64,000 bases of DNA from Planococcus sp. MSAK28401 (GCF_018283455.1 NZ_JAAMTH010000001.1:1655501-1719500); one strand, 5' to 3'; positions 52,186-61,006 are shown, numbered from the stretch's first letter. A program made the numbers and translations. Notes: generated by a model not told the origin, from the sequence alone.

Positions 52186-52512
52186 GTGGATGTATTAATT
52201 TATGCATTATTGTTGTTTGTTATTCCGTTTATCTATCAATACAAACTTACACAATTTTTTTGGTTAAAATGTAAGTCTTTACTAGCCGCAATATTTCTTA
52301 CTAGTTTAGTTAACTTTATTTTTTACGTTGGCAGCTTTACGGGCTGGATCTATTATAGTTTTAATGCAAATGTAAAATGGGATACTGAAACTTTAACTTT
52401 GGCTGGGATATTTTTTACATTCCTCGTTTTCGTAACGAATTTATTTGTAATAATAATATGTTTTAATGTTAGAAAACGCACTACTTTTAATAAAGAAATG
52501 CTGAGTAGATAA
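52186..52512 (+). CDS. Three-helix membrane protein (DUF3923-like layout)
   Basis: 108 residues with three membrane helices (VLIYALLLFVIPFIY, LLAAIFLTSLVNFIFYVG, LAGIFFTFLVFVTNLFVIII). GTG 52186 follows GGAGTTGAG. I cannot assign a family with confidence; the DUF3923 resemblance is only in layout. Confidence 0.75.
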   Translation: MDVLIYALLLFVIPFIYQYKLTQFFWLKCKSLLAAIFLTSLVNFIFYVGSFTGWIYYSFNANVKWDTETLTLAGIFFTFLVFVTNLFVIIICFNVRKRTTFNKEMLSR

Positions 52513-52836
52513 GGACGAAAGGTTATCAGAGGAGTGAAAGCAGATCTGCATATTGAAGCATATGCGATAGGATAAAAGCCAATAGCTGAATTTCCTGAAA
52601 AACATGTTATGAAATGAATATTAAATTGAGCTAAATTCTATTGAGTGCATAGCGAACGCTTGTGGAGTGCCTATCTGTCCATAAGAAGGTCTTATGTATA
52701 GTTGCGATGCCGAAAACATCAATAATTATGAAGAGACAAGGTGAATTATTTTTAGAATATTAGAATATATATAACCTATTGGATCCCATTTTTTAGTTTA
52801 TAATAAGTGGAGAATAAAATAATGGGAGGTTAGGTA

Positions 52837-52908
52837 ATGGGTAAATATCCATCTTTAAAAATTTTTCAATCGAATAGCAGAGACTGCTATTTGATTGAAA
52901 AGTATTAG
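52837..52908 (+). promoter_or_regulatory. Mini-ORF with hairpin ahead of the CD3324 gene
   Basis: GGGAGG precedes ATG 52837, which opens 23 codons (MGKYPSLKIFQSNSRDCYLI EKY). The second half coincides with a strong hairpin, TTTTTCAATCgAATAGCAG against CTGCTATTtGATTGAAAA (52862-52902). This could be a translated leader that controls the gene at 52976, or simply a small gene. No other frame is convincing between 52513 and 52975. Confidence 0.45.
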
Positions 52909-52975
52909 TTCCCAAATTATTTTAAATAGGAGTCTTTGCTTATATCTTATATTAAAATCCAGAAGGGGCAAAGAC

Positions 52976-53251
52976 ATGAGATACATTAATGCGAAGAGTA
53001 TATTACCTAAGGAAGTTCTAAAATTGATACAGAAATACGCGGATGGAGAGTATCTCTATATTCCAAGAATTGAAGGCGAAGAAAAATCGTGGGGAGAAAA
53101 AAACGGCACGAAAAGTAGATTAATAAAAAGAGACAAAGAAATCTATGAAGAGTACCAAAAAGGGTACACTTATGCAGATTTATCAGCAGCTTATTTCTTA
53201 TCTGTTAAAAGCATTCAAAGAATTGTTAGCAAGGAAAAAAATATGTATTAA
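52976..53251 (+). CDS. CD3324 family protein (Mor-like HTH)
   Basis: 91 residues starting MRYINAKSILPKEVLKLIQK YADGEYLYIPR. The opening ...a..iLP.ell..iQ.Y.dG..iYIP and the C-terminal helix-turn-helix (YADLSAAYFLSVKSIQRIV) define the CD3324 family, probable small DNA-binding proteins. GAAGGGGC precedes ATG 52976; the frame reaches 52895 without a site. Confidence 0.88.
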   Translation: MRYINAKSILPKEVLKLIQKYADGEYLYIPRIEGEEKSWGEKNGTKSRLIKRDKEIYEEYQKGYTYADLSAAYFLSVKSIQRIVSKEKNMY

Positions 53252-53254
53252 GAA

Positions 53255-53296
53255 GAAGGATATCAAATTTGAATTTGATATCCTTCTCTTTTTTTT
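53255..53296 (+). terminator. Terminator after the CD3324 gene
   Basis: GAAGGATATCAAATT pairs perfectly with AATTTGATATCCTTC, loop of two, followed by an interrupted T-run. Confidence 0.9.
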
Positions 53297-53394
53297 GCTC
53301 ATGTATGATTGATAATTGATTTTTAGGTAGGTATTAAAAGAATATTGGATTAAAGTTAAAGTATACAAATCAGTTCAAATAGGGGGAAGTAAGA

Positions 53395-53880
53395 TTGGAT
53401 TTTTATTTAAGGTCGAGAATAGAAGAAGATACAAAGGAATTTTTAGGCTGGAAGTATGAAGGTATATATTCATTTTATGATAATGATATTCAAAAAGAAA
53501 AGATTGAGGCTATCGAAAAAGCGACTAGTTCTGATTATGCATTTACAGTAATTAATGAACTTGATGAGATTGTTGGTAACTGTGAGTTTTTCTATGTAAA
53601 TGAAGAAGATGAAGAAGATGAAGAAGAAGTTTTAGCAGTAAGTGTTCAAATGAAACCATCATTGACAGGTGAAGGTTATGGTACGGAATTCTTTAAAGTA
53701 ATTGTAGAGCAAGGAAGAGAGCGTTTTCATTACAACTACTTAGAGCTGATGGTTGTCGAATTTAATAAACGGGCAATCCGTGTGTATGAAAAATTAGGTT
53801 TTCTTATAAAAGAAGAAGTTGAAAATGTAATAAGAGGGGAAAAGTATAGATTTTTAATAATGGGTAAACAAATGGATTGA
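53395..53880 (+). CDS. GNAT family N-acetyltransferase
   Basis: 161 residues. VSVQMKPSLTGEGYGTEFFK holds the acetyl-CoA loop (TGEGYG) and VVEFNKRAIRVYEKLGF the C-terminal GNAT motif. An acidic NEEDEEDEEE insertion is unusual. TTG 53395 follows AGGGGGAAG. AT-rich codon use compared with genes before 40 kb. Confidence 0.88.
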   Translation: MDFYLRSRIEEDTKEFLGWKYEGIYSFYDNDIQKEKIEAIEKATSSDYAFTVINELDEIVGNCEFFYVNEEDEEDEEEVLAVSVQMKPSLTGEGYGTEFFKVIVEQGRERFHYNYLELMVVEFNKRAIRVYEKLGFLIKEEVENVIRGEKYRFLIMGKQMD

Positions 53881-53919
53881 TGTTTTTGACCTCATGTAAC
53901 GGTTAGTAACTCCTTAAAG

Positions 53920-54054
53920 TTAACGTTTTATGTATGCAGTTAATTGGCTGGCATAACTCCGAGATAGCGCCGGACTTATGCCAGCCTGTTTTTGTTTGAT
54001 GCGTTCGTTGCTGTAGTAGGTTATGTAATGTTCGATCCGCTGTTTTAATTCTTT
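53920..54054 (-). pseudogene. Tail of an IS3-family transposase (OrfB remnant)
   Basis: On the minus strand the frame reads KELKQRIEHYITYYSNERIK then QKQAGISPALSRSYASQLTA YIKR and stop. YYsNeRi.qkl.gmSP..yr is the typical end of IS3-family OrfB, so this is a 45-codon remnant. No inverted repeats or upstream part of the element remain. Its last part is also the hairpin described at 53945. Confidence 0.55.
53945..53984. repeat. Hairpin with GGCTGGCATA arms, second copy
   Basis: GGCTGGCATAACTCCGAG...CTTATGCCAGCC is closely related to the hairpin at 31289-31335, including the inner TCCGG/CGGAGT parts. A T-run follows on the plus strand (53987-53991). Confidence 0.65.
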
Positions 54055-54091
54055 CTACTATACCAATGCTCCTCCGTTTTCGTTTATCTAA

Positions 54092-54110
54092 GTACTTTTA
54101 CGAACGCTTT
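54092..54110 (+). repeat. Dispersed repeat GTACTTTTACGAACGCTTT
   Basis: Identical over 19 bases to the unit at 40188-40206. Confidence 0.75.
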
Positions 54111-54256
54111 AAAATTACAAAGTTACTTCGGTAATGAAGACAATTTAAACAAAAAAGCTGAGTAACTGGGAGAACTCTTTAGGAACTGGATAAATTGGTT
54201 TTATTTGGTATATTAGTGTTGGAAATCAAGATATGGTTCTGAAGGAGGAATTCACA

Positions 54257-55005
54257 ATTAGTGAAAAACCGACAGTGATGATTCTTGGCACAAGTCATTT
54301 AGCAAATACTGATAATGGAGATCTGTTTGTGGTGGATACCGATGATGTGCTTGCGGAAAAAAGGCAATTAGAAATAAAGGAACTGATAGTAGCGCTAAAA
54401 AAATTCAAGCCAACGAAGGTCGCTTTGGAAGTTCTCACAAAGGATGTGGATAGACTCAACCGCAACTACCATGCCTACTTATACGGCGACTTTAGTTGAC
54501 TCAATCTGAACATCAACAGATTGGGTTCCGCTTAGCCAAAACAGCTGAACTCACAGAAGTGGCTGCGATTGATTGGAATGAAACTATTGAAAGCATCCCC
54601 GATATCGGCACTTGGGCAGAGGAAAACAGCTCTTCTCTTTTTAATGAAGTGATAAATGATCTAAGAATTATGACGGAGGAGTCGGAAAGGTTCTTGGAAA
54701 CTCACACATTAAAGGAATACCTGCTCTGGCTCAATCAACGGGAGATGGTTCAACGAAATCAAGAAAGCTACATGAAAATAGTGTTGCTTGGCGATGAAGT
54801 GAATCCGGTGGGGGCCATGTGGACAGCCCAATACTGGTACTATCGAAACATGCTCATATATAAGAACATCATTAAATTGGCTGCTTCATCAAACGAACGG
54901 ATCTTCGTCCTGTATGGTGCAGGACATCTTCATTTATTGATTCATTTCTTGGAAGAAAGTGGTCTTGTGAATGTGGAAATGACTCATCATTATCTTCTAA
55001 ATTAA
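54257..55005 (+). pseudogene. DUF5694-like gene, frameshifted and without a normal start
   Basis: The N-terminal part (VMILGTSHLANTDNGDLFVV, KRQLEIKELIVALKKFKPTK, VALEVLTKDVDRLN) ends at TGA 54497-54499 after YGDFS. The rest (LTQSEHQQIGFRLAKTAELT, AIDWNETIESIPDIG, IFVLYGAGHLHLLIHFLEES) continues from TTG 54496 in the next frame, overlapping by 4 bases. Together they are one DUF5694 (TraB-related) protein. AAGGAGG (54242-54248) points to ATT 54257 where ATG would be expected; an ATG at 54233 lies before that site. Translational coupling through the TTGA overlap is possible but decay is more likely. Confidence 0.75.
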
Positions 55006-55312
55006 ACAGTTGATAAGTTTTGATGTTTTCCTATAGATAGGAAGGAGCAAGATGGAGAAAAGTGGTGATCTGAATGTAACTTAAGGGCAGTTAAGTTTCA
55101 TTCACTTTACTTAAGGTAGAAGGCTAAAAGGATAACAAAGGTAAAAAGAGACGAGGAAACAAAAGTTAATACAATTTGGCTCACATCGTCTTTTATATTG
55201 ATTACGTGGAGTATCGCTATTATAGCTTCGATAGAAGTTTACTAAAACATCTAGAAAGTTTTTAAGCAGCAAAACTAGTGAGTTAAGATGGTATCGGAAC
55301 AGGAGCGGGGCA
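55006..55312. other. 307-base region with palindrome and a start-less frame
   Basis: Holds a copy of the TGAATGTAACTTA palindrome (55071-55104). A short frame at 55141-55245 (VKRDEETKVNTIWLTSSFIL ITWSIAIIASIEVY) looks like a single-pass membrane peptide but has no ATG, GTG or TTG start. Confidence 0.5.
55071..55104. repeat. TGAATGTAACTTA palindrome, copy 1
   Basis: TGAATGTAACTTAA and TTAAGTTTCATTCA flank GGGCAG; 13 of 14 arm pairs match. Confidence 0.8.
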
Positions 55313-55807
55313 ATGAGTTTGATTCAGGAAAAATTGGAGTTCCTACATGCTGAAATTAATAGAATGGGCGACATGTTGGACTTAGATTGGTGCGGTAAAT
55401 TGTTATATACATATTACAAGCATTTTAATGATATTGATTCTAGGTCTAGAGCAGGTTCGCTTCTTGCTTTTTCGGGTCTTCTTATGGAGTGGGAAAACGA
55501 AAGTAGATTTCCATTTTGCACAAGTATTCAAGAACGAAATTGTCATAATTTTGCTGAATATCTACAAGAGTTTTTATCATACTCTACAAAGATTAAAAAG
55601 CAATGCCCAAATACATACCGGGTTATTGTTACATCACTAAGGCAGTTAGATGAAAGAGAAAATTTCGAGAATATATTCTCTCATATTCCAAGTAGCCTAT
55701 TTAATTCGGCTAGAAAAACTGTATTCCAAGACGGCGCTAAAAATCTAGAAGATGATATTTATGAAAATGCTATAAAAGAGGCGTACGAAAACAAAGACTT
55801 TAAGTGA
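55313..55807 (+). CDS. Hypothetical protein
   Basis: 164 residues, helical and soluble (MSLIQEKLEFLHAEINRMGD...). I recognise no family. AGGAGCGGGG precedes ATG 55313. AT-rich codon use. Confidence 0.75.
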   Translation: MSLIQEKLEFLHAEINRMGDMLDLDWCGKLLYTYYKHFNDIDSRSRAGSLLAFSGLLMEWENESRFPFCTSIQERNCHNFAEYLQEFLSYSTKIKKQCPNTYRVIVTSLRQLDERENFENIFSHIPSSLFNSARKTVFQDGAKNLEDDIYENAIKEAYENKDFK

Positions 55808-56175
55808 AAATATGATTTCACGTTTAGACAATTAAAGGAAAAGTGAATTTATCAGAAAGAATAATACTTTCAAACCTAATATCTGATTCTTAAAAAATTC
55901 CTTTTATTCTTTTCTGGATTAATGCATCCGCGTTTTGTTGTTTTAAGATTAATTTAGATATGAAGGACTAACAAAAACTGTTCTAATAAGAAAGGAGTAA
56001 AGATGTGACCATAATGCATTTCGCCTCCTTTCTTATTTTAAAGCGTACCTTTCCGAATGGTTTCTATTTCCAAAATTAACTAGCTATCTCTAGACCGGCT
56101 TAGTATATTTGAAATATAGAAAAAATCTAGCCAATTGAATTTTTGTAAAAGAACCAGTTAAAAGGAGCAGTAACG
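55808..56175. other. 368-base region with a long-loop hairpin
   Basis: AATAAGAAAGGAG (55985-55997) pairs with CTCCTTTCTTATT (56025-56037), loop of 27, followed by T residues; a possible terminator. Nothing else recognised. Confidence 0.55.
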
Positions 56176-56697
56176 ATGAGCGAAAGTGATCAAGGTTATT
56201 TCTGTAAGACTTGTGGAGAATACCATAAGGAGCTTCCGATGAGTTATGGCAGCCCTGTGCCCGATTACTGCGAGGACATTCCAGAAGAGGAATGGGCAGG
56301 CCGAATTGAGATGAATGAAGATTTGTGCATTGTAGATGATGAACATTTCTTCATACGCGGAGCGATTGAAATTCCCGTAACTGATGGCGAAGGGCCTTTT
56401 ATCTGGGATATCTGGGTTTCCTTGAGTGAATCCAATTTTGATTTGACTACGGAATACTGGGAAACGGAAGGACGAGAGCGAAAATTGGATCCTATGTTTG
56501 GCTGGCTATCAACGTCCATTCCATGTTATCCCGAAACGCTGGAATTGAAAACGATGGTCCACACGCGTGCAGTGGACATACGTCCTTTCATTGAATTGGA
56601 ACCGACGGGCCATCCAATGGCTATTGAGCAAAGAAACGGCATCACCATAAATCGGATCAAGAAGATTGCAGAAGAATTATGCCACCGCGGTGAGTAA
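56176..56697 (+). CDS. DUF2199 family protein
   Basis: 173 residues. FCKTCGEYHKELPMSYGSPV PDYCEDIPEEEW is the DUF2199 opening (C..CG..H..lP.sy....P..y), followed by FFIRGAIEIPV and WVSLSESNF, also typical. The CxxCxxxH cluster may bind zinc. Function unknown. AAAAGGAGCAG precedes ATG 56176. Confidence 0.88.
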   Translation: MSESDQGYFCKTCGEYHKELPMSYGSPVPDYCEDIPEEEWAGRIEMNEDLCIVDDEHFFIRGAIEIPVTDGEGPFIWDIWVSLSESNFDLTTEYWETEGRERKLDPMFGWLSTSIPCYPETLELKTMVHTRAVDIRPFIELEPTGHPMAIEQRNGITINRIKKIAEELCHRGE

Positions 56698-56789
56698 TTC
56701 ATAGATTCGGTATGGAAGGAAATGGTTTAAGGAAAGTAAAAGGAAACGCGAAAGTTAAAATGTGATTGCTTCTTGAAGATGTAAGGTTT

Positions 56790-56823
56790 TGAAAGTAACG
56801 TATGTGCAGTTAAGCAATATTCA
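56790..56823. repeat. Degenerate TGAATGTAACTTA palindrome
   Basis: TGAAAGTAACGTATGTGCAG followed by TTAAGCAATATTCA keeps the length and most arm positions but pairs poorly. Confidence 0.5.
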
Positions 56824-56867
56824 GCTGACATTGTAAAGGTTGAATAAGAGAAATTAATAGGAATAAG

Positions 56868-57251
56868 GTGACATTTATCAAAACATACGAGAGTTACGTA
56901 AGAAAGGCTAACTTTTATGAGGTATTGAGGTTTAAAAGAAAAGCTATTGAAGTTATGAAGGAAATCTCCTCTCAACCATTTTCAAATTTAGAAATAGGCA
57001 GTGGCTATATTTATATTGGATTTATGTATAAAGATTTAAAGGATCTAACTTCTGCAAATCACTACTTTGAATCTGCTTTAAACCTTTGTAAACACGAACG
57101 TTACCCCTACAGTTCGGATTACAAGAAAATCATTGAAAATTTCGTTGGAAATGGTGAGTTTGAGAAAGCTTCGAAATGGAACGAACACCTAATTGAGCGG
57201 GCAAGCTATGAAAAGAAATTTTTGAGCTTAAAGGAAATCAATTTAAAATAG
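56868..57251 (+). CDS. TPR-like hypothetical protein
   Basis: 127 residues. IGSGYIYIGFMYKDLKDLTS ANHYFESALNLCKH has the spacing of one tetratricopeptide repeat (G..Y...G....A..YFE.AL), and flanking helices could be further degenerate repeats. GTG 56868 with only a weak upstream site (AGGAA). Function unknown. Confidence 0.65.
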   Translation: MTFIKTYESYVRKANFYEVLRFKRKAIEVMKEISSQPFSNLEIGSGYIYIGFMYKDLKDLTSANHYFESALNLCKHERYPYSSDYKKIIENFVGNGEFEKASKWNEHLIERASYEKKFLSLKEINLK

Positions 57252-57275
57252 ACTTCTATTCTAGAGAAGTCTTTA
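57250..57275 (+). terminator. Terminator after the TPR-like gene
   Basis: AGACTTCT pairs with AGAAGTCT, followed by TTT. It overlaps the stop codon. Confidence 0.7.
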
Positions 57276-57498
57276 CCTCGATACGCTTTTCAATTGGATA
57301 ACCTTCGAAAATCTCTCCAAGTTATATACGACTACTTTAAGACGACAGCAACTTTAAAATAAACTCTGTGGAGATTCGACTGAAAAGATTCTATTCAATT
57401 TGAAAAGATTGTTATGCACCTTAGGTAGTAATAAAAGCACTTCTAAAATTGACTCATAATAAATTAATCTGACAGTTAGAGCAGGTGAAAGAAAATTG

Positions 57499-57939
57499 AT
57501 GGAACTACTCGGTGTATTTTTATTAACGATTTTATGCTTTATATTATGTATAGCAGGTTTTCTACATATAAGAAAGACTCAAAAAAATAAACCTTTACCG
57601 CATATCAAATATTATGGAATTCAAATTATCCTTATACTATTTGCACTTTTATCTTTCGTCGTGTTTTGGGATGCTTCAACAGTAATGCCTAAGATGATAA
57701 AGGGAGATCACGACACAGTAATGGGGGCATGCTCTGTTGAATATTGGACCACTCCAAAAGATTCTTTTTTAGATATTCATTTTTCAGAAAATGTATTTTT
57801 TAGTGTAGCTCCAAATTATTGGGATAATGGTTCATTGGCAAAAGCGTACTGCGAAGTTATTTATTACGAAGGTTCTGATTTTGGCATACATTATAAAATT
57901 TATGATCAAAAGAATGGTACATTGCTACAGCAACATTAG
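57499..57939 (+). CDS. Membrane protein with C-terminal outer domain
   Basis: 146 residues with two helices (LLGVFLLTILCFILCIAGFL and IILILFALLSFVVFWDAS) and an outer domain with two cysteines. AGGTGAAAG precedes ATG 57499; TTG 57496 is an alternative. Family unknown. Confidence 0.75.
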   Translation: MELLGVFLLTILCFILCIAGFLHIRKTQKNKPLPHIKYYGIQIILILFALLSFVVFWDASTVMPKMIKGDHDTVMGACSVEYWTTPKDSFLDIHFSENVFFSVAPNYWDNGSLAKAYCEVIYYEGSDFGIHYKIYDQKNGTLLQQH

Positions 57940-58042
57940 TCGTTACGATAACTATAAAGTATTGCTAAAGAATGGAACAGTTAGGACGTCGATTTGATAT
58001 GGGGAAAAGCGCTGCTACTAAACTAAGAAATTAATAGAGGCT

Positions 58043-58063
58043 GCGTGATACTAGATATCACGC
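58043..58063. repeat. Inverted repeat GCGTGATActagaTATCACGC
   Basis: A perfect 8-bp stem 25 bases before the start of the gene at 58089. It may be an operator or a structure in the leader. Confidence 0.4.
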
Positions 58064-58088
58064 AAGGCCATGAGGAGTAGAGTATTGA

Positions 58089-58748
58089 ATGTTATTTAGA
58101 GGCTTTAATTTTCAAGATCGTTCACCACAACACCATAAACCTAAACAAGGTCAGTTTTATGTAGAAACCAACTGCATTGTGTATCTCTTTGAACAGTTTT
58201 TACCTAAATTTTATTTTGATGATGTAAATAGTGTCCGATTTGAGTGTTACCCAAATGCCGAATTGGCTTGTCAACCTGTCATCATGGACGGGTTACTACC
58301 TGTAACGATCCCCTACGATGTAAGTGATTTTTACCAGCTATCCGATTTAGAGAAAAAGAAAAAGACACTTGACCTAATGATGGATGGATTACGGGTTATT
58401 TGTAAAGACAAGAGTTGGGATGAAGATCCTTTTTTATATGCGTATCAAAAGGTAGTCGAAAAAAATTATACATTCAAAAAGACGTATAAAAAGCCTAAAT
58501 CCAGCCCTAATCGTAAATTGAAAGCAAAAATTGAAATAGAGATTGGGATATATGATTGTACGGCTTCACTAGTAGTTGAAGATAAAGAACAAAAGCACAT
58601 CTATTCAGAAGTGCTATATCATGAAAAGCCAATATTCGAATTGCTCTATCCATTATTAGGAGATATTAAATGGATTAGTAATGATGAAGTCCGGGTTCAT
58701 GAAAGAAAACCAAGCGAACATCAGTTTAAAACAGTTTATATACAGTGA
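58089..58748 (+). CDS. Hypothetical protein
   Basis: 219 residues, soluble, lysine-rich, with no family recognised. CPNAELACQP is absent; the visible cysteines are at YVETNCIVYL, FECYPNAELACQP and IYDCTASLVV. It could be of the immunity-protein kind found in such arrays, which is a guess from context. GAGGAGTAG precedes ATG 58089. Confidence 0.75.
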   Translation: MLFRGFNFQDRSPQHHKPKQGQFYVETNCIVYLFEQFLPKFYFDDVNSVRFECYPNAELACQPVIMDGLLPVTIPYDVSDFYQLSDLEKKKKTLDLMMDGLRVICKDKSWDEDPFLYAYQKVVEKNYTFKKTYKKPKSSPNRKLKAKIEIEIGIYDCTASLVVEDKEQKHIYSEVLYHEKPIFELLYPLLGDIKWISNDEVRVHERKPSEHQFKTVYIQ

Positions 58749-58823
58749 AGAAAAAAAGTGCAAATTCTTATGTCGCAACTTCGAGAACAATATTTTACTG
58801 ATGATTGATAGAGTTCTTAATCG

Positions 58824-58865
58824 CCAAAAGGCAAAAGCTCAAGTATGAGCTCTTTGCCTTTTTGG
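58824..58865 (+). terminator. Terminator after the gene at 58089
   Basis: CCAAAAGGCAAAaGCTC pairs with GAGCtcTTTGCCTTTTTGG, with T residues in the distal arm. Confidence 0.85.
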
Positions 58866-58876
58866 TTTGTCAAAGT

Positions 58877-58892
58877 GTACTTTTACGAACGG
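58877..58892 (+). repeat. Dispersed repeat GTACTTTTACGAACGG
   Basis: Same motif as at 40187, 43798 and 54092, 12 bases behind a terminator hairpin. Confidence 0.7.
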
Positions 58893-58987
58893 TTATATTT
58901 ACAAAAAGACACTAGTTTTCCATACTTTTCCTAAGTATAGTTAAAGTGAATATTGAATTTCGAAAATTTAATCTAAGGGGAAACAAA

Positions 58988-59656
58988 ATGTCTGCACATC
59001 TAATTGCGGAACAGGGATGGTCGTATAAGGAATTATGGGAAGGTGCCATTCTAGCATCTATCGCTCATGCTATTTTTGTCGCCGATGCTCCAGAACTTGC
59101 CCATGAAAATTCTTGGGATGGCTTTAATTATAATTTCAATGACAGTCAAGGAATCAGAGGAACTATTACCTTTCATCCCGACTTCTTTGTGGCGGCATTT
59201 AGGAATGATGAAGTTTTAGCTGACAGTTTGAATTTTGAAGATTATTTTCATCAAGCGCCAAAAAAAGTCCTTCAACTTGCTGAAGAGGAAGCCCTTCAGT
59301 ATTTGCTGGATGATGTAAGGGGAAAGACTCTGCCTTCAATCACTACAATAATTTGGGGAGAGAAAGAACAAACTTTCTCCAGCCATCGATTTGATGAAAT
59401 GCTTGAAAACGGAGGAAAAATTTTAGCTATTCAGTCCATGAATGTCACTGAATCTTTGAAGGCTTGTGAAGAGGAATTTGAATTTACACAAGAGCAACTG
59501 ATGCTGTTGAAAAAACTCTATCATTTGAAAATTGCACAGCCTAACGAAAAAATCACTTTGAATCAAAGTGATATAGAGGCCATTGGATCAAAAAATGAAG
59601 AGGGAATTAACGAAAGCAAGATTTTATTTGCTGAAATTGGTATCGAGTGGATATAA
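58988..59656 (+). CDS. Hypothetical protein
   Basis: 222 residues, soluble, acidic (MSAHLIAEQGWSYKELWEGA...). No family recognised. TAAGGGG precedes ATG 58988; the frame reaches 58946 without a site. Confidence 0.75.
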   Translation: MSAHLIAEQGWSYKELWEGAILASIAHAIFVADAPELAHENSWDGFNYNFNDSQGIRGTITFHPDFFVAAFRNDEVLADSLNFEDYFHQAPKKVLQLAEEEALQYLLDDVRGKTLPSITTIIWGEKEQTFSSHRFDEMLENGGKILAIQSMNVTESLKACEEEFEFTQEQLMLLKKLYHLKIAQPNEKITLNQSDIEAIGSKNEEGINESKILFAEIGIEWI

Positions 59657-59724
59657 ATCTACTATGAAGTAATAAAGAATTCCCGGAAAAATCCAAGGGG
59701 AATTGCTGGCTGAAAGACTTGGGG

Positions 59725-59760
59725 TTGAATGTAACTTATATGTAGAAAAGATACATTCAT
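59725..59760. repeat. TGAATGTAACTTA palindrome, copy 2
   Basis: TTGAATGTAACTTA and AAAGATACATTCAT flank a short loop; arms match at most positions. Confidence 0.75.
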
Positions 59761-59806
59761 TTCTGGACAATGATTTAAATGAACGATTCTTTGGAGGGAT
59801 GTTGTT

Positions 59807-60361
59807 ATGTTGTCGAGCGAAATAGTCTGGGAGAATAAAGAAGCTCTCGGCTGCGAATATTTAAGACTATTCTTCGAAAAAAATACTATCCATGTAGAAA
59901 GTACAGTAATCTATTTGGAACCAAGTTCTCCCATACAAATTGATTATCAGATTGATTTGGATAGTTCATGGAGGACAAAAAGGCTGAACATACAAAATAG
60001 AAGAGGAGAAATTTTACATCTCGCTTCTAGTGGTGAAGGAGAGTGGTTTAATCAGCAAGGAATCAGAATTGATGAGTTGAATGGAGCAATTGATGTTGAT
60101 ATATCAGCCACACCTTTCTCTAATTCATTGCCTATCAATCGATTTGATTGGGAACCTGATCAAAAAAGAGAATTTGAAATGGTCTATATTTCTATTCCAG
60201 CATTAGAAATAAAAAAAGTGAAACAGACGTATACATATATCGAACGCAAGGAGAACACTAGGGTTTTTAATTATCAATGTCGAGATTTCGAGTCATCAAT
60301 CTCGGTCGATGAAAAAGGTTTTGTTATTGATTATCCTCAATTATTTACCAGAAGATATTAA
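59807..60361 (+). CDS. Putative glycolipid-binding protein (DUF1089)
   Basis: 184 residues. IQIDYQIDLDSSWRTKRLNI, DVDISATPFSNSLPINRFDW and VVYIsIPALEIKKVKQTYTY-like text with FVIDYPQLFTRR at the end match the PF06475 family (Y.i..D..WrtR, DvD...TPFTNtLPI.Rl, P.l....Q.Yt, G.v.dYP.lf.R) point by point. The family belongs to a lipocalin-like glycolipid-binding fold. AGGGATG region precedes ATG 59807. Confidence 0.88.
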   Translation: MLSSEIVWENKEALGCEYLRLFFEKNTIHVESTVIYLEPSSPIQIDYQIDLDSSWRTKRLNIQNRRGEILHLASSGEGEWFNQQGIRIDELNGAIDVDISATPFSNSLPINRFDWEPDQKREFEMVYISIPALEIKKVKQTYTYIERKENTRVFNYQCRDFESSISVDEKGFVIDYPQLFTRRY

Positions 60362-60389
60362 CGTTTACCAATTGCTATAAGTAAACAAC

Positions 60390-60423
60390 TGAATGTAACT
60401 TATTGTGAATTAAGTTACATTCA
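60390..60423. repeat. TGAATGTAACTTA palindrome, copy 3
   Basis: Perfect 13-bp arms TGAATGTAACTTA / TAAGTTACATTCA around TTGTGAAT. Confidence 0.9.
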
Positions 60424-60496
60424 ACGACTTTTGTTAGTTTAAAGTGGTGAAGTGTAGCGCTGATCCGCTGATCCCTAACAATAATGGAGTGATAAA

Positions 60497-61006
60497 ATGA
60501 ATCGTTTTTCAGAAGCATTAAATTATATAAATAAGATGATTTATGAACCTAAACAATTAACAATAGAGTCTATTAAAGAAGAAAAACAAAACTATGAATA
60601 TGGTGCTGGTGTGTTTCGATTGTCTTCTAAAACGATTCGATTTAGAGTAGCGAATACTACACCTACAAAAATAGGACAGTTTGTTGCTTTTTGGGAAAAA
60701 GGTAGCGACAATAAAAACCGTCCTTTTTTATCCGAAGAAGCACCTGAGTTATTAGTTATAACAACTTTTAAAAATAATAATGAATTTGGGCAATTTGTTT
60801 TCCCAAAGGAAATTCTTATTAAAAAAAATGTCCTTCGATCCCAGAATACTAAAGGAAAAATGGCTATAAGAGTCTATCCTAGTTGGGATAAACCAACTAG
60901 CAAACAAGCAATCGACACTCAAAAATGGCAACTACCTTATTTTGTTGATATGAGTACTCTTAATCAAACGTCTATAGATAAAATAATAGAACTATACTCT
61001 CTGTGA
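60497..61006 (+). CDS. MepB family protein
   Basis: 169 residues. YEYGAGVFRLSSKTIRFRVA, TPTKIGQFVAFWEK and LLVITTFKNNNEFGQFVFPK then LIKKNVLRSQNTKGKMAIRV YPSWDKP form the complete MepB signature, known from the Staphylococcus mepRAB locus. Its molecular role is not established. AATGGAGTG precedes ATG 60497. No mepA or mepR is nearby. Confidence 0.92.
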   Translation: MNRFSEALNYINKMIYEPKQLTIESIKEEKQNYEYGAGVFRLSSKTIRFRVANTTPTKIGQFVAFWEKGSDNKNRPFLSEEAPELLVITTFKNNNEFGQFVFPKEILIKKNVLRSQNTKGKMAIRVYPSWDKPTSKQAIDTQKWQLPYFVDMSTLNQTSIDKIIELYSL

